Shown: positions 11,618 through 24,565 of the stretch, piece after piece
Layout: each line of letters begins with the position of its first letter
Position numbering within the stretch: the stretch's first letter is position 1
NCBI GenBank assembly: GCA_916613615.1
Contig: OU744725.1
Coordinates: 8,972,708-9,036,707, forward strand
DNA length: 64,000 bases
Direction: 5' to 3'
From: Steromphala cineraria
Lineage: Eukaryota; Mollusca; Gastropoda; Trochida; Trochidae
The notes under the pieces: model-generated
The model's input: only the letters and a program-made list of their open reading frames with translations
What the model was told of the DNA's origin: nothing
Database searches by the model: none
Position numbers and translations under genes: made by a program

Positions 11618-12239
11618 AAATAAAGGTACTCGCCTTGAAGAACTGTGAGACAATAGGTTGTGTGTGCTTGAAATGTGCCAGGAGATGAGGTATTATCTTC
11701 ACGACTCAAGAAGACGACGATATGTAGAGGATATGTACAGTCCATCGGGGTTAAACCAGACCATCTTATTGTCATGACGTAACACGTGGAGACTTTCATA
11801 ATGCTCATATATAAATATGACGTCACATAAGAAGGTTATTATCATATGATTACACAAGAAGTATTAACTCACACACATGACGTAAGAGAGGTGCTTCTTG
11901 GTTGGATACCATGTATCCAATCAAATCATTTCGGGGGAACATGATTTACAATTTAAATGACAAAACCAATGGATAACATTCATCAAACATCTACTTCATA
12001 ACACATGAGATCTCGGTAACACATTAACATAATGAAGCAGGTTCACTTGTAAACAGAAGGTTTGTGACACAAGTGTAACACTTTATACCAGTATATTATG
12101 TTAGAACGACTGGTACATATCAAATCATTTTATCACATAGTCATTATAACCAAAGGTTCCATAATGTTGTATAAGAATTTTACAAACATGATCATATACA
12201 CACTAATCGTTCATGCTGCTGATAGAGATGTCCTTGACT
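11618..12239. other. P450 3' flank, no further gene
   Basis: A poly(A) signal AATAAA lies at 11619-11624. A 105-codon minus-strand open frame (11509-11826) is largely the antisense shadow of the last P450 exon. Nothing else is recognisable. Confidence 0.5.
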
Positions 12240-12264
12240 TATATATATATATATATATATATAT
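12240..12264. repeat. (AT)n microsatellite
   Basis: A pure AT dinucleotide run directly abuts the left arm of the 170-bp palindrome. A second run lies at about 12527-12552 on the far side. Confidence 0.9.
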
Positions 12265-12434
12265 GTAGTATACAAGTCGATGTTTTCTACATTATCAATA
12301 TTTTCTATCACTACAGCTCTGTTTCATGCTGAGTGCATTTGTCAAGTCTTGACTTGACAAATGCACTCAGCATGAAACAGAGCTGTAGTGATAGAAAATA
12401 TTGATAATGTAGAAAACATCGACTTGTATACTAC
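12265..12434. repeat. Perfect 84-bp inverted repeat with a 2-bp spacer
   Basis: The left arm (12265-12348) and right arm (12351-12434) are reverse complements over 84 bp by eye. They are separated only by TT, and the centre reads GTCAAGTC-TT-GACTTGAC. Transcribed from either strand, this would fold into a long uninterrupted hairpin. There is no coding content. It could be a young fold-back insertion, a double-stranded RNA source, or a palindromic assembly or read artefact. Confidence 0.95.
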
Positions 12435-13305
12435 ATTTATCTTGCTCCATTCACAAATGTCGAGCACTTTTCCAAACTCCTACAAGGCTAAACAACACAA
12501 AACCACTTTGGTTTGTGCTATTTGTCTATATATATATATATATATATATATAACGCTCATGTTGAAACGATAAAGCAGGGCCGTACTTGTCTAATGTGTG
12601 GATGTCAGACATACGTGATGACGGATTTACTGTTGATGTGATGTTTTCATAAAGACTTTCATAGTGCAGTTCTAGTTTTTGACACTGTCTAAGGTCGGGA
12701 GAACCTCGTGATCATGTCGCTAAAGTTCATCATGACTGAGTGTAGTGCAAACCCACCCCCTTTAATCCCCAATTATCACCCCTTTCAATAATCCTGAATG
12801 TGCCACTGGCGTATATCGCTAAGATTACACTTTATTTGTGTATGGCATATTGTTTAGAGTTCTTTCCTGTGACAAAGACAAGTCCATCTTCCTAAGATAA
12901 GTCTACGAAATACTCGTGTCCGAATGTGTACTATGTGTTGGTCCCAGTAGTGAATGATTTGTAGTAAACGGTGACGATGTTGATGTGGCGACCGATTTGC
13001 CATTGATAATATTGCTATTCATAACTGCCTAAATTGTATGATAGACTGTCTTAATCATTTAATGCCAGAACCTGTATTACTGTGTACTATGTTTTTAGTC
13101 AAGATTGTTTTGATACTTTGATTGACCGTCGATGAATTTATTATACAAAACATAAACAGGTAGCTTTAACATGTGAGGGTCACCATTGTTGTACAATATG
13201 TACAGTGAAGTTGTGGACGATATCTTGTGCACTGTGCGATTATGAATGATAAAACTGTTATGATATGAATTCTTAAACACTATAGTTTGTATATTTATCC
13301 CCCGC
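12435..13305. other. No gene seen
   Basis: AT-rich sequence with a second (TA)n run at about 12527-12552. A 72-codon minus open frame (13095-13313) has no recognisable features. Confidence 0.5.
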
Positions 13306-13800
13306 CGCGACATTGTAGTCCGGATACCCGTAAACGTGTTATCTCACGAACTGTTGCACTCACAGTCGTCAAGTTTGGCAACAGTCTAACTCGGGGAGTT
13401 ACGGAAACTCCAGTCGCTTTCGTTGACCTTGACCTTTATTTCAAGGTCGCAACGAAACTTCGACAATCTACTGGTGAAAGTCTACATTTTGAGATTACGC
13501 GGACACCAATATGTGTTGGTGTCCTTATTTTCAAGGTAACAAGTGCTTTTCTCTCTTCGAAGGGCTGATGTCATCAACCATTTCTCAAATTTGATGGCAG
13601 CCTTAATTGCGGGATTAAAAAGTAAAATATTAAAACATTCACCTTACGTCTTAGGTCACCCCAGTCAGTTTTCTTATGAAGTATTTAACCTTCTGACGGC
13701 ATACACTGGCAGATAACACAGACAGTAAATGACTATGGTGACCTTGACTATTTTTTCAAGGCCAACTTTTCACCAAACTCTTAATAAACATTACTGTAAA
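13306..13800. repeat. Dispersed repeat with 'ttgaccttgacctttatttc' words
   Basis: Two adjacent, diverged segments contain accttgacctttatttcaag and accttgactattttttcaag (about 13420-13450 and 13740-13765). Such 'tgaccttgacctt...tcaaggtc' phrases are common in molluscan interspersed repeats. The 93-codon open frame here (13287-13568) is best read as repeat sequence. Confidence 0.4.
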
Positions 13801-16154
13801 AGCATGAAGGGCCGGGGAACTTGCCATTTTAGTTGCAAATAATTGTTAAACTTTGATACTGTTTCTTTACGAATGCTTTTAAATGACATTTTGAATGTTA
13901 AAACTTTGTTATGTTATGAATGCTCAGAAGCTAATATGATACAAATACAATGCTTATATCAAGTGACATTGAGTATTTCTCATATAATTTGTTTGCCTCT
14001 GTTGCAAATGTACTGAAAACCTCAAATGAATTCCTAAAAAAACCCAAGATATTTGCTGAAATGCATTGTTGATCGAGCAAATGTCTAATATGATGTTATG
14101 ACTACGTATATGAAGAAGTGAACAATTTGTTTGAATGTCAATTGGTTATATGCATATAAGACATTAGATTGTGTAAAACTGAAATAAAATTGTATTGTTA
14201 AACCATCTTAAAAATGCTAATATAAGTTGGACATTATGTTAGTATAAAAAACAATTACATTATGTGTAAAATATAGATATCAATTAGTGTGGTCTCAGTT
14301 ATTTACATATTCAGGGTTGTATCATTGCCAATGATTATGTTTGATGATGCATCAGTGATTAACGTTCTAATTTTAATAATGATCTATATTAATCAGTTTA
14401 ACAAATCCCTTAGCGTGAATGCGGACGATTATTTGTTTATGAACTTTGTGATTTACGAAAATAACAATGCAATAAAATGTTATATTGAATATATTCATGC
14501 TTGATTTGTATTGAATTCCTACGATTGATCATCTTCATCGTGTCGATTGAGTTTTCCTCAATCTAGACAGTATAACCTAACAACAAGGCATACAATATGG
14601 TTACACTTTTTATAATTGATTGACGACTTCAAAATATGACTTATTTACTGCCAAATTCTTATGACAAAAAATGTTCGAAAAATGATTGGATATTGTGACT
14701 CGTGCTACTGCCCTTTAAATCACGCAATTTACCTGATAATGAGTAACTTCATTCACGAACAAAGTCGTTAACCTGTTTGGATGTCAACTCAAGTAATGGA
14801 TGCATGTTTCACAAACAATCATAATTTGGTTTAAACCTCATTAAAATCAGCTGGAACATATCAATCATACCTTTCGGTGTTTTTGATCTGACTAATGCCG
14901 CTCAGAGTCGGTTTAGGTGGACTTGTCTGAGAACTTTTATCCTACCATGATTCAAATGAATGGCCTCCCTAAATCAAATTATGCCCATAGGGCTTCCTAG
15001 CCTTGTCGCTGATTGGCTGGAGCACAAAGGTCACCTGACACGGCAACTTTGGCGGAGTGCTCAGATCGGAAACATAGAAGAGGTACGAGGGATACGTTTG
15101 ATCTGATTTAAATGAGATCGTTTTGTCGATACATGGGGTAATTTAAAAAAACACGAGCCATTCTACTTTTACCATACATGGTCTGAGGGTTAATACGAAT
15201 TTATATAATGTTTGACGGCGGGATAACACAGGTTATCGTAGATCCTTGCAGGACCCTACATGCTGCTTGTTGACTAAAAGTATTATAAAACATACATCTC
15301 TGCTTTTTAAAACAATGTTTATGATACCACTGAAAGGCAGGTAAGCTATGGAGGAGATATATCATACCAGATGTTATAACATGGCTCATACAGTATTTAA
15401 ACAAACATTCGGCAAGTACACCAAAGCTCAATATGTTTATTTCAATATACAGAACTCGATGACCTTGTTTGCAAGAATATTTCATAACTGATTTTATAAC
15501 AAGATAGACGATTCTATAACATTAAATTGGATTCCATTACGGTAATGAATAAACATATAGGTCCTCCACTGTTGTGTAAGCACAACACCATACTGTAGCC
15601 TGTTTCTCTACGTTTTTCGACGTCCTTGGTGAACAGATCAATCAATAAGAGCATGAGGATTATGTAAACTTCATCTATTACTGGAATATTAGTCTGTCAT
15701 CCAGACCCCTTAATTGTTTAAGCGCCTAGGCAAGTCTACAACAAGACTCTGAGCTCAGTTTAAATGAACACATCTCAGAGGCTCCTTTTTATTATATTTT
15801 TTTTCTTTCAAATTTAGAAATTTTACGAAATATTCATTTCAGAGTCTAAATGTTAGACTACTGGTATATCTGCCCACGGGCGTTTATATAAGTTAACAAG
15901 TATCATAAGAAGGTCTTAGTTCGTAACTTCATGAGGGGTTAGAGTAACTTCCTTAGAGGCGAACCGCCACTTCCATCTAACCATGCCAATATCCCCATGC
16001 TTTAATGCAGGTCAAGGTTAAAGACGTCCATTGAGGTGTGTGAGAAGAATATTCAAGAGCAAACTGAATCGATTGAAAAACGTCAATCTTTTTTGGACAA
16101 GCTTTTAAAGGAGGAGCTGCAAATATTTCCAATTTGTAGGATCAATTACTAAAT
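13801..16154. other. AT-rich, no gene; one solo MITE end
   Basis: The word cgtgctactgccctttaa at 14702-14719 matches the terminus of the TTAA-bordered MITE family found further right. Several 60-95-codon open frames here show no family similarity. Confidence 0.45.
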
Positions 16155-16365
16155 ATCAAGAGAAAACTTTTGGCGGCCATTTGTATGTGAACTTCTTTTA
16201 ACGATTTGAGGTAGGAAACTTCTCGTTCGCATGCGTTATCTGTTCATTTAAGAACTTCTATCCCTGATTTAAAATCCTTCTCTTGCATTATGTTACATTA
16301 ATATTGGGTTCCTGATATCCCTCCAAATGTACCTTTAAAACGTGCTACTGCCCCTTTAAGATCGC
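16155..16365 (-). mobile_element. Decayed copy of the GGGGCAGTAGCACG MITE
   Basis: The stretch keeps the family's internal word ggcggccatttgtatgtgaa and the terminus AAAACGTGCTACTGCCCCTTTAA (16341-16363, in pieces). The opposite end is lost. Its orientation is opposite to the copies at 17.9, 21.3 and 23.1 kb. Confidence 0.6.
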
Positions 16366-17876
16366 ATGTATGTTCTGTATCTCTATTAGTTTGTTACTTT
16401 AACATAAGAAAGTGACAGTCAGCGGGCTATCATCCTTAAATTTCATACGACAAACTTGATACTTTGATGCCTAGGTAAAAGATAGTAGCTCCTTCAACCA
16501 TATATCATAGTATGATCCTATGAATTCGAATTGTTATTCCATCACAAATGTCACCAACGATCGTTTTACAAGTCTCATGGAGAATATATCAAGAATACAT
16601 GACAAAACAATCCAATTTACATTCACCATTTTTGTTCAGAGGATGTTGTCAGATATTGAGAGAGGGGTTGCGTTTCTTTTTTGAGAGAGTTTATTTCATT
16701 TCAGTTCAAGATGGATAATGCGAGTTTTTTTAGAGATCATTAACCAAGTTAATTTCAATGTTACAACAACATTTTTACCCTCTCTATATTCAGTCAGAGG
16801 TCATTAACTCAACCATGATTTTTTTTATCAGTGGGTGGTATATCTAGTGCATATCAGAGAGACTTTCTACGTGCCCCCGGTTAGAAATGATTGATGGTGT
16901 TACATTTATCAAATATTAAAGCTTAATTTCAGTTACTTCGAAATATGCTAAGTTTTTGACACGATTTGAAAAGCTGTGGAATAAATATGACAAGTGATTA
17001 ACTACAAATAGCACATATCATGCTTTCATGAAATATGTTAGATTTTTTTTAATTTTTCCCATAACTGAGGTACATTTGTGTTATGAAAAAAGAGTTATTT
17101 AGAGTTTATTTGTCACCCAACAAACGCAGCAACACATCGTTCACCTTAAAGTGTACAGTACACTTAATGTCTTTGCTTAAATGAATCTAAAATGGGATAT
17201 CCAATTGTTTTATTCCCAGAATTACGACGTTTTCTAATAGATCCCTTTATTGCTTGAAAACGCAAGGTTACCCATAAAGAAACTTGTGTGAATAGAGAAA
17301 TTAAATGTCCAAAGAATAATACTGTGAAGTACTGTAATACCTCGAATCTTCATAAATGGTACCTTAACAGACCAATCAGTGTCAACACACCCACTTATGG
17401 TTTTACTACATTCGTTGAGCTGAATATCTTACGACATGTTAACTTCCATTTATGTTCGAATTCGTTTAGAAACAATAATACCTCTTTCTCCACAACATCT
17501 ATTAAAGTACATATGTACTTTAAACTCACAATCAATACTGCACTCTTGGAAAGCCTGTTAAGTGTTTCTGTCAGGCGACATTCATTCAACATATTACCGC
17601 TGTCTGGTCACTCCGATTTGTGTAGTTCTAGAAGTTGTTTGGCGTTATTGATTTAGATTTGCAAGGTTAATATATATATTTGCACCTCTGATAGAAGTTT
17701 GTCACTAACATCCTTTTCCCCCTGTCGTTTTGAAACATTTCAGGTTTTGAATGCAATTTGCATTCCTTATGATGATAATTTGAGAAACATTCACTTCACA
17801 TTTCTCCAAGGAATGATAAGCTTAACGTTCCCTCTGTATCTTACCCTCACTGTTATCTAATGTACAAAGCTTAATC
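16366..17876. other. No gene seen
   Basis: AT-rich sequence. A 122-codon plus open frame (17288-17656) has AT-driven composition and no motif that I recognise. Confidence 0.45.
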
Positions 17877-18246
17877 TTAAAGGGGCAGTAGCACGTTTTA
17901 GGGGGAATATAAGGTGATGTCAGGAAAATGAAAATTAATGGTTTCAATTGAAAGACAATGTATTTAAACTAAATGGAGCAGTAATAATTCAAATATATAA
18001 CGTAAAGATTAGCCGTGCGATTCCTTTTTCTTACACAAAATGAATTAAAGGTGTTCACAGAAAATGGCCGCCAATGGATTTTATGTGAATCTTCATACTT
18101 TGTCCTCTGACTATGGATGATTGGCTTGTGTAATGAGATTGTTTACACTGTCAAAGTAATACATTTAGCATTAACATACATAGCATAAGTATCAGTGAAA
18201 AATTTAAAATAAAAAATTATCAACAAACGTGCTACTGCCCCTTTAA
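17877..18246 (+). mobile_element. TTAA-bordered MITE, family 1, copy 1
   Basis: The element starts TTAA-AGGGGCAGTAGCACG and ends with its complement CGTGCTACTGCCCCT-TTAA. About 362 bp lie between the TTAA tetranucleotides. The interior contains gaccaggaaaatgaaaa-like and aaaatggccgccaatggatt words shared with the other copies. TTAA at both ends fits a piggyBac-type target site, but TTAA could also be part of the terminal repeat. There is no coding content. Confidence 0.85.
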
Positions 18247-18879
18247 AGACGCCGTCTTATCGACTTCCTGTCTGCCATCTTGTTTGTTCAATTTACTTTA
18301 CATGATATTTAAAAAACTGTAATGTCCCATTGAATTTCGTTTCTGACTGACATCCTAAGTTTTATATGCTGTTTAACGTGCCTAAATTGTAGATATAATG
18401 ATTTCATATTTGTTCAAGTCATCTAACTGAGTTTGCGTATTTACTTCAACTTGCTTTGACCTGTTTGCAATGGTTATGTTGTCTTGAAGCCGAACTCTAA
18501 CGTCCAGTTCACATGTTAACTTATATATGAGTTATCAAACACTATTGACACATATTCGTTTTCTTGTCATTTCTTAAGTGACGTTTGATTTATATGCAAA
18601 TAGTCTACCATCCACGGTGCATTGTTTTCGATCATCAATCACAACTGTAACTTCTGCACATATTGGAACTGTATTTGTACTGAGTCAAGTAGCATCAGAT
18701 TCTCTACCAAGCATCCTTGATATAAAATGAATAAAACTATTAGGAAAAAAATATAATTATCAGACACGGTAACGTCTTATCGATGAAACAGTTATTATTA
18801 TACAGATTGACATATATGATTCCGAAACGATTAACCATATCACGTTGAATTAGAATCTGAGTTTAAAGACGAATAGTTA

Positions 18880-21240
18880 TATTGAGCGTATAAAGAGTGT
18901 AGAGGCAGCATACACTGATATGCAATAGGCTAACCCTTCTGTACGTAATCCAACCACCTATCTATCTACCCAGACCTCAGTACAAAAGAGTCACAATCTA
19001 CAAGGGTATATCAGGCATATAGGACAACACGGATATAGGCGATATCTATCCTCACTTGAGCCCCCCACTGATTCAGACATTATGTTTATCTGATCTATGG
19101 ATGACCCTGTGACTTGGTCGGTGCGTATAAGTCATTCTCAAACGAGGTATGAAGTACTAGTACCTTTAGGTAATGTTTATCCATATACAAGACACTACTA
19201 TTAAGAGTAATGTACATCCACTCTGTTACGTGAATAGGATATAAGCAGAATTATTGATCACATAAACTCCCCCCCTCCTCCGTTCCCTTCTCAAGATGAG
19301 TTAAGACCACGTCGTACAATAGTACGGACAGAATATTTTATTTTGTCTCACTTGTTTTACACAACCAATCGCTCAGCGATTTATGAGAGACACTTTTACA
19401 ATCAACTTAAAATGCATGTAAATAGAGGCGTTGGAACCGGATACCAAACTCTCGGGTTTGACATTGCTTATATACAAGCTTCTACTTATCAAGAATTATG
19501 TTCATCCACTCTGTTACGTGAACAGGATATAAGCAGAATTTATGATCACATTATCCCCCCGCCCCTCCTTCTACTCCTTCCCTGCTCAAGATGACAGGTG
19601 TCGTCTCCGTGAATTAAAAATAAGTCGTACCATAGTACGCGCTGGAGCCGGATATCATTCACTCGGGTTTGACATTGCATTGTCAACGGCTGTCACTCAA
19701 AATAATAGGTAAATTGTTTCAAAGATAAAAAAACGTCACACGCGTTCTGCAGGTGATTTTGTAATAGCAGATTATAAAGGTGTGTTAGTGTGTGAAGTGA
19801 ATGATTCTCCAAAATCAAGCGACCATGTCATTTACTTATAAACTTAATCGCAGAAAGGTAACTAAAATTTACTGTACCGTGTGTGCATTTTAATACTTCG
19901 GATTCATACATTTCATACATATTTATCTGGGATAATGACCTTGGGTCCATACATACGATGGCCTGTTTCGGTAGTATCTGAAATTATAAGCTTCGTGTGC
20001 GGTTTTATTGATTCAATTAATCATCCCTTCTGTGAACATGCACACTTTAAAATGTTGTGGCAGATTTATAGAGTAGATTAGTTTGAACCAGATACAGGCC
20101 AAGCACAGATTTGAAAATAAAATACTTCAGACGACACTTGCTGTAGATATCATTTTAATGATGACTGGATCTCTAAAGTGGAATTAGATAGTTAACAAAA
20201 CTTTTTATTGAGGATCAGATCTGTCTATGTAACATAAACCTCGCCTTTTAGCACTTGATTATATAACTCGTCTAATCTACGTACACATGGGTACAAGAGA
20301 GTCACAGTCCACAAGGGTTCTACTTCTAGGCATGAATAATATACACGGATATAGGCAATGTTGAGCCACCTATTGGTTAAGCGTTATATGTTCTGTTGGT
20401 CACTTTTCATCTCAAGTTGACAGGGCTAAAAAGTAACCCCCTAATGGGGTATGGGCCATGGACACGGATGTAGGTAATGTTTTTATTTATATGAGCCCCC
20501 TCCTGCTTGTGTTCAATCGTTCCGTGGTTCATCTTTCAAATGAATTTGTTTGTTTTAAACAGTCACAACCCAAAGCTTTGGTTGTTCACTATATAACCTG
20601 GAGAAGCCAACATGGCTGAAAGCGCTAGTTAGCTAAAATTAATGTTTTTATGTTCCCAATTCCGTAATTTTATTTTATTTCATCTATATACACCTGAGAG
20701 TTGTGCCTTCTCGTATAAATATATATATATATTGAAAAAGAAGTTGGTTTCTCACGTGAATAAAGGTTGTATATAAGAAATAGTAAACATCGGATGGTTC
20801 AGACTGGATCAATTTAATACGATGAATTCATTTCGATCATTATGTGGGTGTTGTCAAGTATCAAGTGTATGAATGTATATATATAAAGAAAGATGAACCA
20901 CAGAAAATTGAATACGATGCTTTAACAGGAGGGGGGGGGGGGGCATAAATATATATATATATATATATACCCCTTCTCAGTGTAGGTGTTACAACATGAC
21001 GTCCCCTTGAGTAAAACACAACGTCGTGTCATACACCAGATGGTACTGTACCGGATCTGACATTCATATGGTTAACAGCTCTGTGTTGTATATTGCCATC
21101 GGCTGGAGGCAAGCACCTATATATTTTGTCTAATATAAAAATGTTACACACGCGTCCTGCAGGTGTTTTGGTTATAGCTACTGTCTGACAAGGTGGATTA
21201 TGAAGGTGTGAAGGGGCAGTGAGTTATGATTAGTGAAATA
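18880..21240. repeat. Diverged local duplication, two blocks
   Basis: Block A (about 18950-19810) and block B (about 20270-21230) share the order of several words: gagtcacaatctacaagggt versus gagtcacagtccacaagggt; cacggatataggc; and acacgcgttctgcaggtg versus acacgcgtcctgcaggtg. Within block A, ccactctgttacgtgaa plus aggatataagcagaatt occurs at about 19208 and again at 19505. None of the open frames is convincing. Confidence 0.6.
20928..20970. repeat. Poly-G followed by (AT)n
   Basis: A run of 13-14 G is followed by cataa and an (AT)n run. A second TA run is near 20719-20732. The poly-G is a likely site of length error in reads. Confidence 0.85.
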
Positions 21241-21296
21241 AAGCGAGAAAGACATCTACTCTGGCTGAATACGCGGAAAAGCTGAGAAGGTGATCT

Positions 21297-21659
21297 TTAA
21301 AGGGGCAGTATCACGTTTTTACAGGGAATATAAGGTGATGTCAGGAAAATGAAAATAAAGGGTTCCAATCTAACGACAGTGTATTAAAACTAAATGAAGC
21401 AGCAATAAATCAAATATATAATGTAAAGTTAAGCCACGAGATTCCTTTTCTTGCACAAAATGAATTAAAGGTGTTCACACAAAAATGGCTACAATGGATT
21501 TTATGTGAATCTTTATAATTTGATTCCTGACTATGGATGATTGTTTTGTGTAATTAGATTTATGACAATATCAAAGGAATACATTTAGCATTAACTTACA
21601 ATTTTCAGTGAAAAATTGAAAATATAAAATTGTCAAAAAACGTGCTACTGCCCCTTTAA
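21297..21659 (+). mobile_element. TTAA-bordered MITE, family 1, copy 2
   Basis: It has the same ends as the copy at 17.9 kb, with one change in the left end (AGGGGCAGTATCACG). TTAA is present at 21297-21300 and 21656-21659. The interior aligns along its length with the other copies. Confidence 0.85.
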
Positions 21660-22391
21660 CGTACCGTATCTGTCTTTACAAATGTGTTAACTTGCTGTTT
21701 AAGTTCACGCGTGTTTGATTACAACAACTGCTAAGACCCTTTGCCTTCAAAAGAAGTTCACCACTTATTCATCGAACCGTGATGTAGTAAAATAAATTGG
21801 ATATGTTTATGTTGACTCTCAGTTGATCCTCAACTCATGTAATACCTGTCTGCCGGCTGACTAACGAAGATAAAGAAGGACATTTAGGTATAACGAGTTA
21901 CAAAACAAACTTTTGAATAAAAGTAACGTGTATGAAAGATTGATAAATAATAATGCGACTTAACTTTGTACATTGCATTATATCCAAATTGATTTATAAC
22001 AGTAATTCTAAGTATATAGTCATGGACAGCTCATCAACCTCTGATTTGCAAGACGGAGAAATGGAGACGCTTGATCGGACGCAATATGTGATTGTTGACC
22101 AATAATGAACAGAGAAACACTCTAAGGTCAGGATAAAACTTTTCTAAAAATTTGTTGTATTTTAATTCGATAAAGTGCAGCTTCATCCACGGTTAGACTG
22201 ATCACTGCGAAATGATCGCTTGGAATTATTTATGTATTCAAGAGTTGGAAAATGTGGGAAGGAACTGTCTATCAGCATTAAGTCAAAGTAGCAATATTTT
22301 ATGCGCGCTTCGGGTATTCGATGTGTAATTACTACAGATTAGGAACATACCAGCACATTTTAAAGATAACATGAGACCAAACAAATGAACG
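21660..22391. other. Spacer between MITEs, nothing seen
   Basis: AT-rich sequence without a supported open frame. Confidence 0.5.
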
Positions 22392-22930
22392 TTAAAGATG
22401 CTGTATCATACTTGCAATATTTTTAAAAGTATTTTAAATGTATTCGTTGTATTTTTAGAAAAATTTAGCGACCAACCTAGGGAAAATCGGACCAAAATTC
22501 ATTAAATATGAGATAATTTACCAAAATTACGGAAACGGCAGCCAACATAAAGGCGAATCAAGTGTGGCCATCTCACAACTTCCGGTCTCTAAATATACGC
22601 TTGAAAACCGTCTTTGTCGCGCACGACAATATTTTCTTTTCTTTTTCTCCGAATAAGGTATTCGTTGCTGCCAAAGTTGATACCCATCGAACGCAAATAC
22701 GCTTGTTGTGACACGGTGTAAATCCTACACGCGTAATGATTACGTCACCGAAAGCGGATTCGTTAAATGCTATGCCCTTTCTACAAGGGGTACTGTGCTT
22801 TGGGCGTCGAAATTTAACAATCTAAATATCAAAATTTCGACGAAAGATTTTTCAACAAAGTGATGTATTTCTTTTCTCAATAGCTAAATTTCAGCCTGAA
22901 CCGCATGCAAGTATGAAACAGCATCTTTAA
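22392..22930 (+). mobile_element. TTAA-bordered MITE, family 2, copy 1
   Basis: The ends are TTAAAGATGCTGTATCATAC and GTATGAAACAGCATCTTTAA, near-perfect terminal inverted repeats of about 25 bp bounded by TTAA at both ends (22392-22395, 22927-22930). The interior of about 530 bp has no transposase and contains cggtgtaaatcctacacgcg and ttccggtctctaaatatacg. The family is distinct from the GGGGCAGTAGCACG family but uses the same TTAA border. Confidence 0.85.
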
Positions 22931-23131
22931 TCATTATTATTATAATACTTCAACATCAAATACACATCCTTTTTGGAGGTAAACCACTTTCTATAAGCTA
23001 TTACTTTTATCGAAAACCAAATTGCTAAGCACTTTGACAATTTGTCTAATAGACGTTATCACTCTGTTCATTTGCATTTGTATCGTCCAAGCAACAACAA
23101 CTTCACGGGAAAAATGTAGATTAAAGCGGGT

Positions 23132-23467
23132 TTAAGGGGCAGTAGCACGTTTTTAGGGGGAATACAAGGTGATGCCAGGAAAATGAAAATTAATGGTTCC
23201 AATTGAAAGACAATGTATTTAAACTAAATGGAGCAGTAATAATTGAAACATATAACGTAAAGTTTAACCATGCGATTCCTTTTTCTTACAAAAAATGAAT
23301 TAAAGGTGTTCACACAAAATGGCCGCCAATGGATTGTATGTGAATCTGCATACTTTGTCCTCTGACTATGGATGATTGACTTGTGTAATGAGATTTTTGA
23401 CAACAATAAATTTAACATGAAAATTTAAAATATAAAATTATCAAAAAACGTCCTACTGCCCCTTTAA
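23132..23467 (+). mobile_element. TTAA-bordered MITE, family 1, copy 3
   Basis: It begins TTTAAGGGGCAGTAGCACG and ends ACGTCCTACTGCCCCTTTAA. It is slightly shorter than copies 1 and 2 because of internal loss before the right end. TTAA lies at 23132-23135 and 23464-23467. Confidence 0.83.
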
Positions 23468-23689
23468 GGCTTTTTCATTTCCCTTCTTAAAAAACCGAAG
23501 CAACTTCAGTACATTAAAGTCCATCTCCGTGAGTTGTTCAGAGCCACATACGTAAATGAACTGTAGAAGCTTATTTTGAAGTGTAATGTTAATTTAATAT
23601 ATAATCCATAATGATGACGTCATTTTGTTGCATTAACAGTGAATTATTCTTAAAGAATCCACTGCTTACATTGTCCTTACCATAGTGGA

Positions 23690-24250
23690 TTAAAGATGCT
23701 ATATCATACTTGCAATCTTTTTAAAAGTATTTTTAATGTATACGTTGTATTTTTAGAAAAATTTAGCGATCAACCTTGAGAAAATCGGACCAAAATTCAT
23801 CAAATAGGAGATAATTTACTAAAAAATACCGAAACGGCAGTCGACATAAGGGCGAATCAAGTGTGGTCATTTCACAACTTCCGGTTTCTAAATGTACGCT
23901 TGAAAACCGTCTTTGTCGCGCTCAACTAGATTTTATTTTATTTTTCTCCGAACTAAGTGTTCGTTACTGTCAAAGTTGATACCCTTCGAACGCAAATACG
24001 GTAGTTGAGACACGGTGTAAATCTTACAAGCATAATGATTACGTCACCGAAAGCGGGTTCGCTAAATGACATGCCCTTTCTAGGAGGGGTACTGTGCTTG
24101 AAGCTTCGAAATAAGTGTGTTATTGTTGATTAAACAATCTAAATATGATATCAAAATTTCGACGAAAGATTTTTCTACAAAGTGATGTATTTCATTTCTC
24201 AATAGCTAAGTTTCATCCTGAACCGCTTGCAAGTAAGGTATTGAAGATTG
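23690..24250 (+). mobile_element. TTAA-bordered MITE, family 2, copy 2
   Basis: The left end is TTAAAGATGCTATATCATAC. The body follows the copy at 22392-22930 almost word for word, including cgaatcaagtgtgg and gcttgaaaaccgtctttgtc. The right end is degraded after cttgcaagtaaggtattgaa and lacks a clean terminal repeat. Confidence 0.8.
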
Positions 24251-24344
24251 TTTTGTTAATACAGAGTGTAAACTACAAGTTTCTATGATACATTCGAAAA
24301 GGATCGTCAAACATGTCAGGAGGATAGACAGTACAAGTAAATCT

Positions 24345-24565
24345 AGTCTCAATTTACCCGTTTCACTCCGATATTGAGTCTAGAAAGGTCTAGTAGAGGG
24401 TCGCGTCAGCCCACGTACCGAATTGACCAATCAGAACTCATCTTACCAAGCCACAAAAGTCTGCTTTCGCACGTATAACGTTGGAGGGTCATAGGTTGGC
24501 TCGCAGGGTCGATCGGCTGACGCGACAATCTACTAGACCTTTCTAGACTCAATCTCATATGTGAG
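24345..24565. mobile_element. Short TIR element related to 2962-3204
   Basis: Outer arms contain ATTGAGTCTAGAAAGGTCTA (24373-24392) and the complementary TAGACCTTTCTAGACTCAAT. The core shares ataacgttggagggtcatag and accgaattgaccaatcag with 2962-3204. There is no coding content. Confidence 0.7.
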
